Shown here: one piece after another, positions 41,054 through 48,426 of the stretch
How positions within the stretch are numbered: position 1 is the stretch's first letter
Layout of the letters: each line of letters opens with the position of its first letter
Assembly: GCA_963716525.1 (NCBI GenBank)
Contig: OY970315.1
Coordinates: 3,906,001-3,970,000 of the forward strand
Source: JBBREP01 sp963716525
Lineage (GTDB): Bacteria > Actinomycetota > Acidimicrobiia > IMCC26256 > PALSA-610
DNA length: 64,000 nucleotides
Reading direction: 5' to 3'
Notes under the pieces: model-generated
Database searches by the model: none
Told to the model about the DNA's origin: nothing
What the model saw: the letters and a program-made list of their open reading frames with translations, nothing else
Program-made: the position numbers and the translations under genes

Positions 41054-43105
41054 TCATGGCATTCCTCCGACGGTCGCCGCCACCACTTCATTCTCGGCGG
41101 ACCGGCGGGCCGCGCGGGCGTCGAGACGGGCCTGGATCTTCTCCATCGATTTGCGCGTGTTGTATTCGAGCACGCCCTCGGGATGCTTGGCGTAGGTGAC
41201 CGCTCCGAGGCCGAAGATCACGAAGAACAGACCGGCCGGCAATGCATGCATGGTGTACCAGGGTTGCACATGGTTGACGATCCAGGGAACCGTCTGGTTC
41301 AGGATCACCGCTTGGAAGAAGACAAAGCCCACACCAGCCTGGACCGCGCCCTGGATCGTTCTGGGCGAGAGCGTGACCACCAGCACTACGTACACGAGCC
41401 CGATGAAGGCCGGGAAGTTGCCGTCGAGGTTGATCGTCTGCTGGCGCAGCACCACCAGGCCGCCACCGAAGCCGGCGATCGCGGCGGACACGCCGAACAT
41501 GGTGAGCCGGGCCCGCGTGCGGCTGATACCGATCGACGCGGCGGCGATCTCGCTGCCGCGCAGGGCGGTGAATGCCCGTCCGGTGGTGCCCTCGCGCAGG
41601 AGCACGACGAGCCCCGCCACCACGAGGAACAGCACGATGCACAGCACGAGGAACGACTTCGAGCTCGCGAAGTCGATCGGACCGAGCTGCGGCCTTGGGA
41701 TTTCGGTGGGCTGGAACGGGTTCGACGCACGCGACGCCCAGTTCTGCTTCCCGATGATGTAGTCGAAGAACAACGCGAAGCCGAACGTCACGAGCGACAG
41801 GTAGATGCCCGAGAGTCGGAGCGACGGCAGCGCGATGAGAACGCCCGCCACCGCAGCAATTCCGGCGCCGATGAGCGCGGCGGCGATCCCCGACATGCCT
41901 TGCTGCGCGACCAGCTGACCGGTTGCGCACGCACCGACACCGGCGAAGGCCGCGATACACAGCGGCACCTCACCGGCGATCCCGGTGAACACCGTGATCG
42001 ACAGGAAGATCAGCGAGATGATCGCGGCGTCGATCGCGTAGAGCACCCAGTTCTCGGCCGCGTGGAAGAAGATGTAGTAGCCGATGACTGCGAGCACGAG
42101 CGTCCACCACACGTACGTGCCGTTTCGCAGTAACCGGCCCCGGACGGCCTGCGGCGGTTCCGGCGGCGGCGGGTCGACGCCCGCGAGCGGATCAGCCACC
42201 GCGCCAACCCTCCACAACCGCGGATTGAGCACGAGCGCGCCGACGAGCACGACGAAGGGCAGCGACGGCCGGAGGCCCTGGAACAGCGTGCTGCCCGTGG
42301 GCAGCGAGAAGTCGAGGATCTGCTGCACCACACCGAGCAGCACCGCCGCGACGAATGCAACCGGAATGCTCGTGAGCGTGGCGATCGCGGCCGCGGCGGT
42401 GGCCGCGACGATCAGGGTGAGGTAGTTGTTCGCGTCGATCGAGCCGAAGAGCGGGCCGAGCAGCACGCCACCGAGACCGGCAAGTGCGCTGCAGAGCGCC
42501 CACGAGGCCATGCTCACATGCTCGCTGTTGATACCGGCGAGCTGCGTGAGCCGCGGGCTCTCCACGACCGAACGCATGCGCAGCCCGAACGCCGAATAGC
42601 GGAACAGCAGCGTGAGGCCGATCGCAACAAGGACCGTGACCGTGATCGTGGCCAGGTCGTCACGCGACAGGTGCACGCCGGCGAACGGGTTGTAGCTGAC
42701 GTCACCGGCAGGGACGATCCCGGTGGCGCGCGCGTTGCCGAGCACGCTCGAGTGCAGCCAGAACGCCTCGACCGCCTGGGGAATGGCGACGATGAGCCCG
42801 AGCACGGTCACGAGCCGGGCCGTCGACGACGCACTGCGCAGATGACGGAACAGGATGCGGTCGAGGAAGAGGCCCAGCAATGGCGAGATGATCAGCACCG
42901 CGAAGATGAACGAGGCCCAGATCGGCCACCCGTGACGGTTGTGCGTGTCGTAGTAGACGACCCCGGCCACGAACGCCTGCGCGCCGTACGCGAGGTTGAA
43001 CACGCCCGAGGTCTTGTACGTGAGCACCAGTCCGAGCGCGACAAGCGCGTAGACACATCCGTACGACAGGCCTGCGAAGGAGCCGTTGACGATGTTGTCG
43101 AGCAC
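41054..43105 (-). CDS. livHM: fused LivH-LivM permease of a branched-chain amino acid-type ABC transporter
   Basis: At 683 residues this is the sum of LivH and LivM. Residues 1-290 are LivH (start NGSFAGLSYGCVYALVALGLVLTYKTSGVFNLAYG, EAA-like ESPRLTQLAGINSEHV). After a proline-rich linker (DPPPPEPPQAVRGR), residues 320-650 are LivM (AFAGVGACATGQLVAQQG, EAA-type ALRGSEIAAASIGISRTRARL). About eight hydrophobic segments occur in each half. The C-terminal tail of about 45 residues is charged. A GTG start is used. Such fusions fix the permease stoichiometry at 1:1. The gene follows the binding-protein gene by nine bases. Substrate: amino acids, or in actinobacteria often short acyl or amide compounds. 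Confidence 0.92.
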   Translation of the reverse strand: MLDNIVNGSFAGLSYGCVYALVALGLVLTYKTSGVFNLAYGAQAFVAGVVYYDTHNRHGWPIWASFIFAVLIISPLLGLFLDRILFRHLRSASSTARLVTVLGLIVAIPQAVEAFWLHSSVLGNARATGIVPAGDVSYNPFAGVHLSRDDLATITVTVLVAIGLTLLFRYSAFGLRMRSVVESPRLTQLAGINSEHVSMASWALCSALAGLGGVLLGPLFGSIDANNYLTLIVAATAAAAIATLTSIPVAFVAAVLLGVVQQILDFSLPTGSTLFQGLRPSLPFVVLVGALVLNPRLWRVGAVADPLAGVDPPPPEPPQAVRGRLLRNGTYVWWTLVLAVIGYYIFFHAAENWVLYAIDAAIISLIFLSITVFTGIAGEVPLCIAAFAGVGACATGQLVAQQGMSGIAAALIGAGIAAVAGVLIALPSLRLSGIYLSLVTFGFALFFDYIIGKQNWASRASNPFQPTEIPRPQLGPIDFASSKSFLVLCIVLFLVVAGLVVLLREGTTGRAFTALRGSEIAAASIGISRTRARLTMFGVSAAIAGFGGGLVVLRQQTINLDGNFPAFIGLVYVVLVVTLSPRTIQGAVQAGVGFVFFQAVILNQTVPWIVNHVQPWYTMHALPAGLFFVIFGLGAVTYAKHPEGVLEYNTRKSMEKIQARLDARAARRSAENEVVAATVGGMP

Positions 43106-43114
43106 TACCAGCCC

Positions 43115-44482
43115 CTACGGGGCGAAGGTGACGTAGCTGAACTTCGTAAGGGACTTGTTGTCGAACCGCGGGATGCACACCCACTGCTTGCCGGGCTTGT
43201 CGAACGTCGGCTCGAAGTTGCCGTTGTGGATCACGACCCAGTTCGAGCAGTCCTGCGGTGACCGAACGCTCGGATCCTTCTTGGGATCCACGTGGCCGGT
43301 GCTCCAGTTCTCGGGCGCGATGAAGCCGTTGTCGCTGAAGTTCGGCACACGGTTCAGCGCGTCGATGACCTTCTGCTGGGTGAAGTCGGGGCCAGCGAGC
43401 TCCAGCCCGGTCACCAACATGTCGGCGAGGATCCAGCCGTCGGCCGAGAGCTCGACGAACTTCTTGCCCGTCTTGTGGAGCCACGACTGGAAGAGCTTGA
43501 TCTCGGGGATCTGCGGCTGGTGCTCGAGCGCGGTGTACAAGGGCGCCACGTAGTCGCCCTCGTACACGTCGGCGTTCGCCTTGACGTACGCGGCGTCGTA
43601 GCCGTTCGGGAGCGGCTGGATCGCGTCGAGTCCCTGCTTCTTCATCTCCTTGCCCAGGATCTGCGTCTCGTGCAGATCCATGCAGGTGAGCACGAAGTCC
43701 ACGCCCGCGTTCTTCATCCGGGCGACCTGGGCCGCGAGCTGCTGGCCGAAGCCGAGGCTGAAGTCCTGGTACACCACCTTGGCCCCGCTGTCGTACTGGT
43801 CGAACGACACCTTGTCGCCCTGACCGCACTGCTGCGAGGAGGGGACGGCGTAGCCCAGGATGCCGACCTTGTGGCGGTGCAGCTGCTTCGCGAGCCACGG
43901 GATCGTGGGTCCGCCGCAGTCGAAGCAGAGTGCGGTCTCGTTGGCGAAGATGTTGTCGTGCCCCGCCATCTCCGGGTTGATGTTCCAGATGAAGGAGGGC
44001 TGGCCGGCCTGGTCGAGCGCTGCGGCACCCGCGAACGCGATGTACGTGGCGCCGAAGTTCGCGAAGGCGTCGTCCTGGGCGAGGCTGTTCTGCGTCTCCT
44101 GCAGGTTGTTGGTGCCCTGGTCGTCGCGCACCTTCACGTTCACGAGCTTGCGCCCGTAGATGCCGCCCTTGGTGTTGATCATGTCGAAGTAGGCGTTCAC
44201 GCCGTCGATGAGCTGCGCCCACTGCCCGCCGATCGCGTTCGTGATCGAGATGACCGCGGCGGTGCGGATCTCCGTGTCGGTGACGCCCTTCACCCCGCTG
44301 AGATGCACGAGCTTCGTGAGGTCGCCGGTTGTCGTCGTCACGCCGGCCGGCGCGGTCGTCGCCCGCGGCAGCGTGGTGGTCGCCTTGGTCTGCGACTTCG
44401 AGTTGCCGCACGCGGCGGCGACCAGCACGATCGCGGTCGCGGCTGCGATCGCGCGGACATGAGTGCGGCGAACACGGCGCAT
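43115..44482 (-). CDS. Liv-type ABC transporter substrate-binding lipoprotein
   Basis: A 455-residue periplasmic-binding-protein type 1 fold (Leu/Ile/Val-binding family). The start ATG 44482 follows GGGGGAGACC. The N-terminus is a lipoprotein signal: RRVRRTHVRAIAAATAIVLVAAAC with lipobox AAAC, then a Thr-rich linker (TTLPRATTAPAGVTTTT). Family segments include INTKGGIYGRKLVNVKVRDD and AFAGAAALDQAGQPSF. Extra Cys pairs (CFDCGG, QQCGQGD) suggest disulfides. It is the first gene of the importer operon and should deliver the ligand to LivHM. An operator-like CTGAC-N6-GTCAG lies about 31 bases upstream. Confidence 0.92.
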   Translation of the reverse strand: MRRVRRTHVRAIAAATAIVLVAAACGNSKSQTKATTTLPRATTAPAGVTTTTGDLTKLVHLSGVKGVTDTEIRTAAVISITNAIGGQWAQLIDGVNAYFDMINTKGGIYGRKLVNVKVRDDQGTNNLQETQNSLAQDDAFANFGATYIAFAGAAALDQAGQPSFIWNINPEMAGHDNIFANETALCFDCGGPTIPWLAKQLHRHKVGILGYAVPSSQQCGQGDKVSFDQYDSGAKVVYQDFSLGFGQQLAAQVARMKNAGVDFVLTCMDLHETQILGKEMKKQGLDAIQPLPNGYDAAYVKANADVYEGDYVAPLYTALEHQPQIPEIKLFQSWLHKTGKKFVELSADGWILADMLVTGLELAGPDFTQQKVIDALNRVPNFSDNGFIAPENWSTGHVDPKKDPSVRSPQDCSNWVVIHNGNFEPTFDKPGKQWVCIPRFDNKSLTKFSYVTFAP

Positions 44483-44511
44483 GGTCTCCCCCGGGCACGG
44501 CGATGGGATGG

Positions 44512-44531
44512 ACCTGACGCGCACGTCAGGT
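44512..44531. promoter_or_regulatory. operator-like palindrome CTGAC-N6-GTCAG, copy 3 (20 bp ACCTGACG-N4-CGTCAGGT)
   Basis: The longest of the three copies: arms ACCTGACG (44512-44519) and CGTCAGGT (44524-44531) are perfect. It lies about 31 bases before the start of the Liv binding-protein gene and 56 bases before the divergent PIG-L gene. Confidence 0.62.
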
Positions 44532-44586
44532 ATTGCGCAATGTAGCAACGCGCGCCGGCCGAGTCACCCGCGCGAGACTGCCCGGC

Positions 44587-45400
44587 ATGGTGCGCACGCT
44601 CGTCGCCTTCCACGCGCATCCCGACGACGAGGCCATCGCCACCGCGGGCACGATGATGAAGGCCAAGGCGGCCGGCCATCGTGTCGTGCTGGTCGTGGCC
44701 ACGAAGGGCGAGCTCGGGGAGGTTCCCGACGACCTCGGCGACGGTGAGACGCTCGCCGAGCGCCGGATCGCCGAGACGATGGACGCGGCGCGAATCGTGG
44801 GCGTGGACCGTGTCGAGTGGCTCGGCTACCGCGACTCCGGGATGGAAGGCGAGCCGAGCAACGACGACGAGGGCACGTTCCACCGCGCCGATGCCGACGA
44901 GGCGGCGCACCGGCTCGCGGCCATCCTCCACGACGAGCAGGCCCATGTGCTCCTCACCTACGACGAGCGCGGGAACTACATGCACCCGGATCACGTGAAG
45001 GTGCACCACGTCGGTCACCGTGCCGCGAAGCTCGCGCGCACGCCGGTCGTATACGAAGCCACCATGAACCGCGACTTCGTGTGGAACCTGATGCACGAGG
45101 CGCGTGAGCAACGCGAGGAGATGCCGAACGATCTTGAGCGGGCCGAGACCATCGAGGAGTTCAATCTCGGCATGCGCGAGTGGACGATCACGCATCGGGT
45201 CGACGTCTCGGAGTTCGTCGACCGCAAGCGTGACGCGATGGCCGCGCACCGCAGCCAGATCGGCGAGACCAGCTTCTTCCTGCAGATGCCGCCCGCGGTC
45301 TTCGCGCAGTCGTTCGGCCAGGAGTGGTTCATCCGGCCCGGCCACCCGCGTCCAGGCCGGCGCGCCGTACCTCGACGATCTCTTCGCACCGGTCGAGTAG
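44587..45400 (+). CDS. PIG-L/LmbE-family deacetylase (Mca/MshB-like), frameshifted at the C-terminus
   Basis: Zinc-binding AHPDDEA lies at the N-terminus, the third ligand in YMHPDHVKVHHVGH, and TKGELGEVPDDLGDG is the Mca/MshB-like loop. In actinobacteria such enzymes deacetylate GlcNAc-inositol (MshB) or cleave mycothiol conjugates (Mca). The frame slips near 45336-45341: the last 20 residues (RVQAGAPYLDDLFAPVE) follow in the next frame, and the whole span has one base too many. Without repair the protein would end in unrelated sequence. It is divergent from the Liv operon and might share its operator. Confidence 0.85.
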
Positions 45401-45415
45401 CGCCGGCGAGCCGCC

Positions 45416-45537
45416 TCAAGGGTTCGCGAGGTCGCTCACCACGAAATTGTCGAACCGCCACTGTGGCCGGTTCGTCGCACCGCCGCCGAGGAACACCCGC
45501 GCGCCGGGCTGGCCGCCGGCCTCCAGACCCGCAGGGC
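45416..45537 (-). pseudogene. possible remnant of a secreted/LamG-like protein C-terminus
   Basis: On the minus strand a frame without a start codon reads GARVFLGGGATNRPQWRFDNFVVSDL and ends ANP-stop. The phrase W-R-F-D-N-F-x-V-S-D-L is typical of the last strand of concanavalin-like or family-16 carbohydrate-binding modules. A stop codon lies about 38 codons upstream. It may be a decayed gene end or, given the frameshifts seen nearby, part of a broken gene. Low certainty. Confidence 0.3.
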
Positions 45538-45549
45538 GCCGCGGTCAGG

Positions 45550-47061
45550 TCAGCGAACCGAGCGCGGCGCGACGCGCGCGAGCCCCGTGGCCGCACCGCG
45601 CGTGGGCACCGGGTTGGCCCGGCGGGTGGTCGCCGGCGCCGACGGTGTGGGTGCTTCGATCGTGTCGACGATCTTCACGAGCTCGGCCAGCGCATCAGGT
45701 ACCGCCTGCGCGAGTGCGTCGAGGTCGGGCAGCAGCTCGCGGCATGCGAGGAACCCGAAGTCGATCGACTCGAGATAGCTGATCACCGTCAGGTTCAAGC
45801 CCGCGCCGTCGAAGATCGGGCCGAGCGGGTGCATGGCTTCGAGCCGCGCCCCGCGAGGTACAGCGGGAACGGCGGACCGGGCACGTTCGAGATGATCGCG
45901 TTGTGAATCGCGGGGCCGAAGCGGTCGATCAGCCGGAACGACGTCACGAGCCGCATCACCGACGACAGCATCGCGGGGCTCGCGAGCTCGGCCAGGTCGG
46001 CCAGAGTGGTGGCGCCGATCTCGTCGTGGAGGTCTTTCGCGTCGACCATCGACTCGTGGATACGGCGTACGCGCTCGAGCGGGTCGTCGACCTCGACAGG
46101 AAGCGAAGCGAACATCGCGGACACGCGATTCCCCATCGTGTTCCGCTCGCCTTCGGAGCGAACCGAGGTGGGAATCGACACGACGAGCGGACGGTCGGGC
46201 AGCTCGCTGCGGCCGACGAGATACGTGCGCAGCGCGCCGGTGGCCAGTGCGAGCACGACGTCGTTGAGCTTCACGCCGAGCGAGTCCTTCACCCGCTTCA
46301 CCTCGGACAGCGACACGCTCACGAACGCGAGCTTGCGGTGCGGCGTGATCATGCCGTTCATCGTGAGCTTCGGCGCGGTGAGCGGCACGCCCGCCTTCGT
46401 GGGGTGGCCCCGCACACGCTGCAGCACGTGCGTCGCGGTCATCGCGACCTTGCGCGACATCTTGAGCATGCGTACGGGTTGCCGGGCGATCGACGCGATC
46501 GCGTGCGCGAGCAGCTCGGCGTCGTTCGGTATGTGATCGGGCTCCCAGTCGGGGGCGAGCGCCACATCGGTGCGCGGCGGGGGCGCCGGTTCGAGGTCGA
46601 ACAGGTGAGCCATGATGTCGACGCCGGACAGACCGTCGATCGCCGAATGATGGATCTTGGAGATGACCGCGACCCGGCCACCCTCGAGCCCCTCCACGAA
46701 GTGCATCTCCCACAGCGGCTTCGTGCGGTCGAGCGGCCGGCCCGCCACCGCCGCGGCGAAGTCGGCGAGCTCGCGGGGCCCGCCCGGCGTCGGCAGCGCG
46801 GCGCGTCTGCAAGTGGTAGTCGATGTCGAAGTCGGGGTCCTCGACCCACAACGGGTAGTGGAGGCCGAACGGCACCTCGAGCAGCCGGCGGCGGAACGGC
46901 GGGATGAGCGGCAGCCGTTCGGTGATGTGCGCCCGCACGCCGTCGAACCCGAAGCCGTCGACGCCCGTCGGGTCGACGATCGCCACGCCCATCACGTGCA
47001 TGTGCGCGACGGGCGACTCCAACGCAAGGAAGGCTGCATCCAGACCACTCAGCCGTTGCAT
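45550..47061 (-). CDS. wax ester synthase/diacylglycerol acyltransferase (WS/DGAT), two frameshifts
   Basis: Starts MQRLSGLDAAFLALESPVAHMHVMG, the WS/DGAT N-terminus. The active-site HHxxxDG is intact in KIHHSAIDGLSGVDIMAH, and the C-terminal SNVPGPPFPLYLAG plus GAGLNLTVISYLESIDFGF are family features. The frame slips by an extra base near 46806 (repair gives HLQRAALPTPGG) and back by a lost base in the CCCC run at 45849-45852, restoring about 503 codons. The enzyme esterifies diacylglycerol or fatty alcohol with acyl-CoA to make storage lipid. GAGGAG precedes the ATG. It fits the lipid theme of the window. Confidence 0.87.
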   Translation of the reverse strand: MQRLSGLDAAFLALESPVAHMHVMGVAIVDPTGVDGFGFDGVRAHITERLPLIPPFRRRLLEVPFGLHYPLWVEDPDFDIDYHLQTRRAADAGRAPRARRLRRGGGGPAARPHEAAVGDALRGGARGWPGRGHLQDPSFGDRRSVRRRHHGSPVRPRTGAPAAHRCGARPRLGARSHTERRRAARARDRVDRPATRTHAQDVAQGRDDRDARAAACAGPPHEGGRAAHRAEAHDERHDHAAPQARVRERVAVRGEAGEGLARREAQRRRARTGHRRAAHVSRRPQRAARPSARRVDSHLGSLRRRAEHDGESRVRDVRFASCRGRRPARARTPYPRVDGRRERPPRRDRRHHSGRPGRAREPRDAVVGDAARDVVPADRPLRPRDSQRDHLERARSAVPAVPRGARLEAMHPLGPIFDGAGLNLTVISYLESIDFGFLACRELLPDLDALAQAVPDALAELVKIVDTIEAPTPSAPATTRRANPVPTRGAATGLARVAPRSVR

Positions 47062-47200
47062 CTCGTTCTCCTCGCCCGCCGCCGGGGGCCGTACCGCTGC
47101 GCCACCACGTTCGCATGCGCCCCGCGGGCCGGCGACAGTCTCGCGCCGCCGGCTCCCGGTTGACGCCCCGACGGCGTAACAACTCGGTGAAAAGAATGGT

Positions 47201-48307
47201 TCAGGACGGCGACCGCAGCGACGCCCCGGCGCGGCGGCCGATCGGCGGCCGGTGCACCCGCAGCGGCGAGCGGTCGGACGACCACTTGCCGTACGGCGCC
47301 ACGAGGAAGCCGGCGATCGCGAGCAGCACCGCGTCGTAGTTCACCCGCCAGCCTGCGAAGTCCCGCCAGGCCTGGTCACGGTCGTGCTTCAGCGGCACAC
47401 CGCCCGCCTCGAGCTCGGCGGCCACCTCGTCGAACTCGCTGCGGTCGATGCTGATCGGGTCGTCGGGCGACGGGTGCGGGTCGAACGGGATCCCGAAGAA
47501 CCGCGCGACACCGCGCAGCGCCAGGAACCCCGAGCGGATGCACACCGCCGCCTCGGGGCTGTACGGCGCGTCGACGAGCGCGAGGTGCAACGCCGCGGCG
47601 TCGAGGACCGCACCCGTCGACGTGACCCATGACCGCTGGGGGTTCGGTGAGCGGAAGAAGTTCAGGAACGCCAGCGACGTGTGCGTCTCCTCGAGCTCCA
47701 CGAACCACAGCTCCCAGTGCTCCCACACCTCGGGGAACCGCGCGTCGAACCCGGTGCGAAACGCCCGCACGATCCACTCGGCCGGGGTGGGCGGCGTGCC
47801 CGCACGGACCGAGAGCTGCGACACCGACACCTCGCGACGGCTGAACGCCCCGTACATCGTGGGGAGGTACGAGATCAGGAGGGCGAGCAGCGCCAGGCCG
47901 AGGCCGGCTTCGCCGTACACGACGAACGTGCGCGCCGTGCTGACGGGCGTCGCGAAGCCGAGCGTGAACAGCGCCGAGCCCGAATAGCGCAGTGCGGTGG
48001 TCAGCCCGACATCGGTGATCGCGTAGAAGACTCCCGCGAAACCGATGTACAGGCCGAACAGGAACGTCGCGGGGAGCACGAGCAGGGCCACCGGTGCGTA
48101 CAGCGCGAGCACGCGATCGCGGCCCTCGTACGTGTCGATCGGCCGCAGCACGAGCGAGAAGACCGAGCGCACTGCACGCGAGATGATCCGGGTGAGCGAT
48201 ACCACCGTGCCGCGCGGCAGCACGAAGGTGCGGATCGCGGCGTCGAGCACGCCGAGCACGAGCGCCACTCCGGCGATGCCCGCCAGCACGCGCCCCGCCG
48301 TCTCCAT
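47201..48307 (-). CDS. two-TM-type ion-channel-like membrane protein
   Basis: A 368-residue protein. The first 170 residues hold about four to five hydrophobic helices. Between two of them ALRYSGSALFTLGFATP resembles the pore helix plus filter of potassium channels (T-x-G-x-G), but the filter reads TLGFAT, so K+ selectivity is doubtful. The C-terminal 200 residues are soluble and helical (EELWFVELEETHTSLAFLNFFRSPNP-like region and PSPDDPISIDRSEFDEV). No family can be named with certainty. The ATG is nine bases after TAGGCT on the minus strand. It is separated from the EttA gene by the 42-bp inverted repeat. Confidence 0.65.
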   Translation of the reverse strand: METAGRVLAGIAGVALVLGVLDAAIRTFVLPRGTVVSLTRIISRAVRSVFSLVLRPIDTYEGRDRVLALYAPVALLVLPATFLFGLYIGFAGVFYAITDVGLTTALRYSGSALFTLGFATPVSTARTFVVYGEAGLGLALLALLISYLPTMYGAFSRREVSVSQLSVRAGTPPTPAEWIVRAFRTGFDARFPEVWEHWELWFVELEETHTSLAFLNFFRSPNPQRSWVTSTGAVLDAAALHLALVDAPYSPEAAVCIRSGFLALRGVARFFGIPFDPHPSPDDPISIDRSEFDEVAAELEAGGVPLKHDRDQAWRDFAGWRVNYDAVLLAIAGFLVAPYGKWSSDRSPLRVHRPPIGRRAGASLRSPS

Positions 48308-48340
48308 GCCCCAGCGAGCCTAAAAGGCCCAGCTCGCCTC

Positions 48341-48382
48341 ATGCGTCGTTTGGGACCGCTATTTGGTACCCAAACGACGCAT
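48341..48382. repeat. 42-bp inverted-repeat element, copy 2 (centre inverted)
   Basis: The same 14-bp arms as at 17588-17629, ATGCGTCGTTTGGG (48341-48354) and CCCAAACGACGCAT (48369-48382). The centre ACCGCTATTTGGTA is the exact reverse complement of the other centre. It lies 44 bases beyond the stop of the ettA gene. Confidence 0.88.
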
Positions 48383-48426
48383 GCTGCATCTTGTGCATGG
48401 TGGGTCGGCGGGTTGCGCATGTTGGG

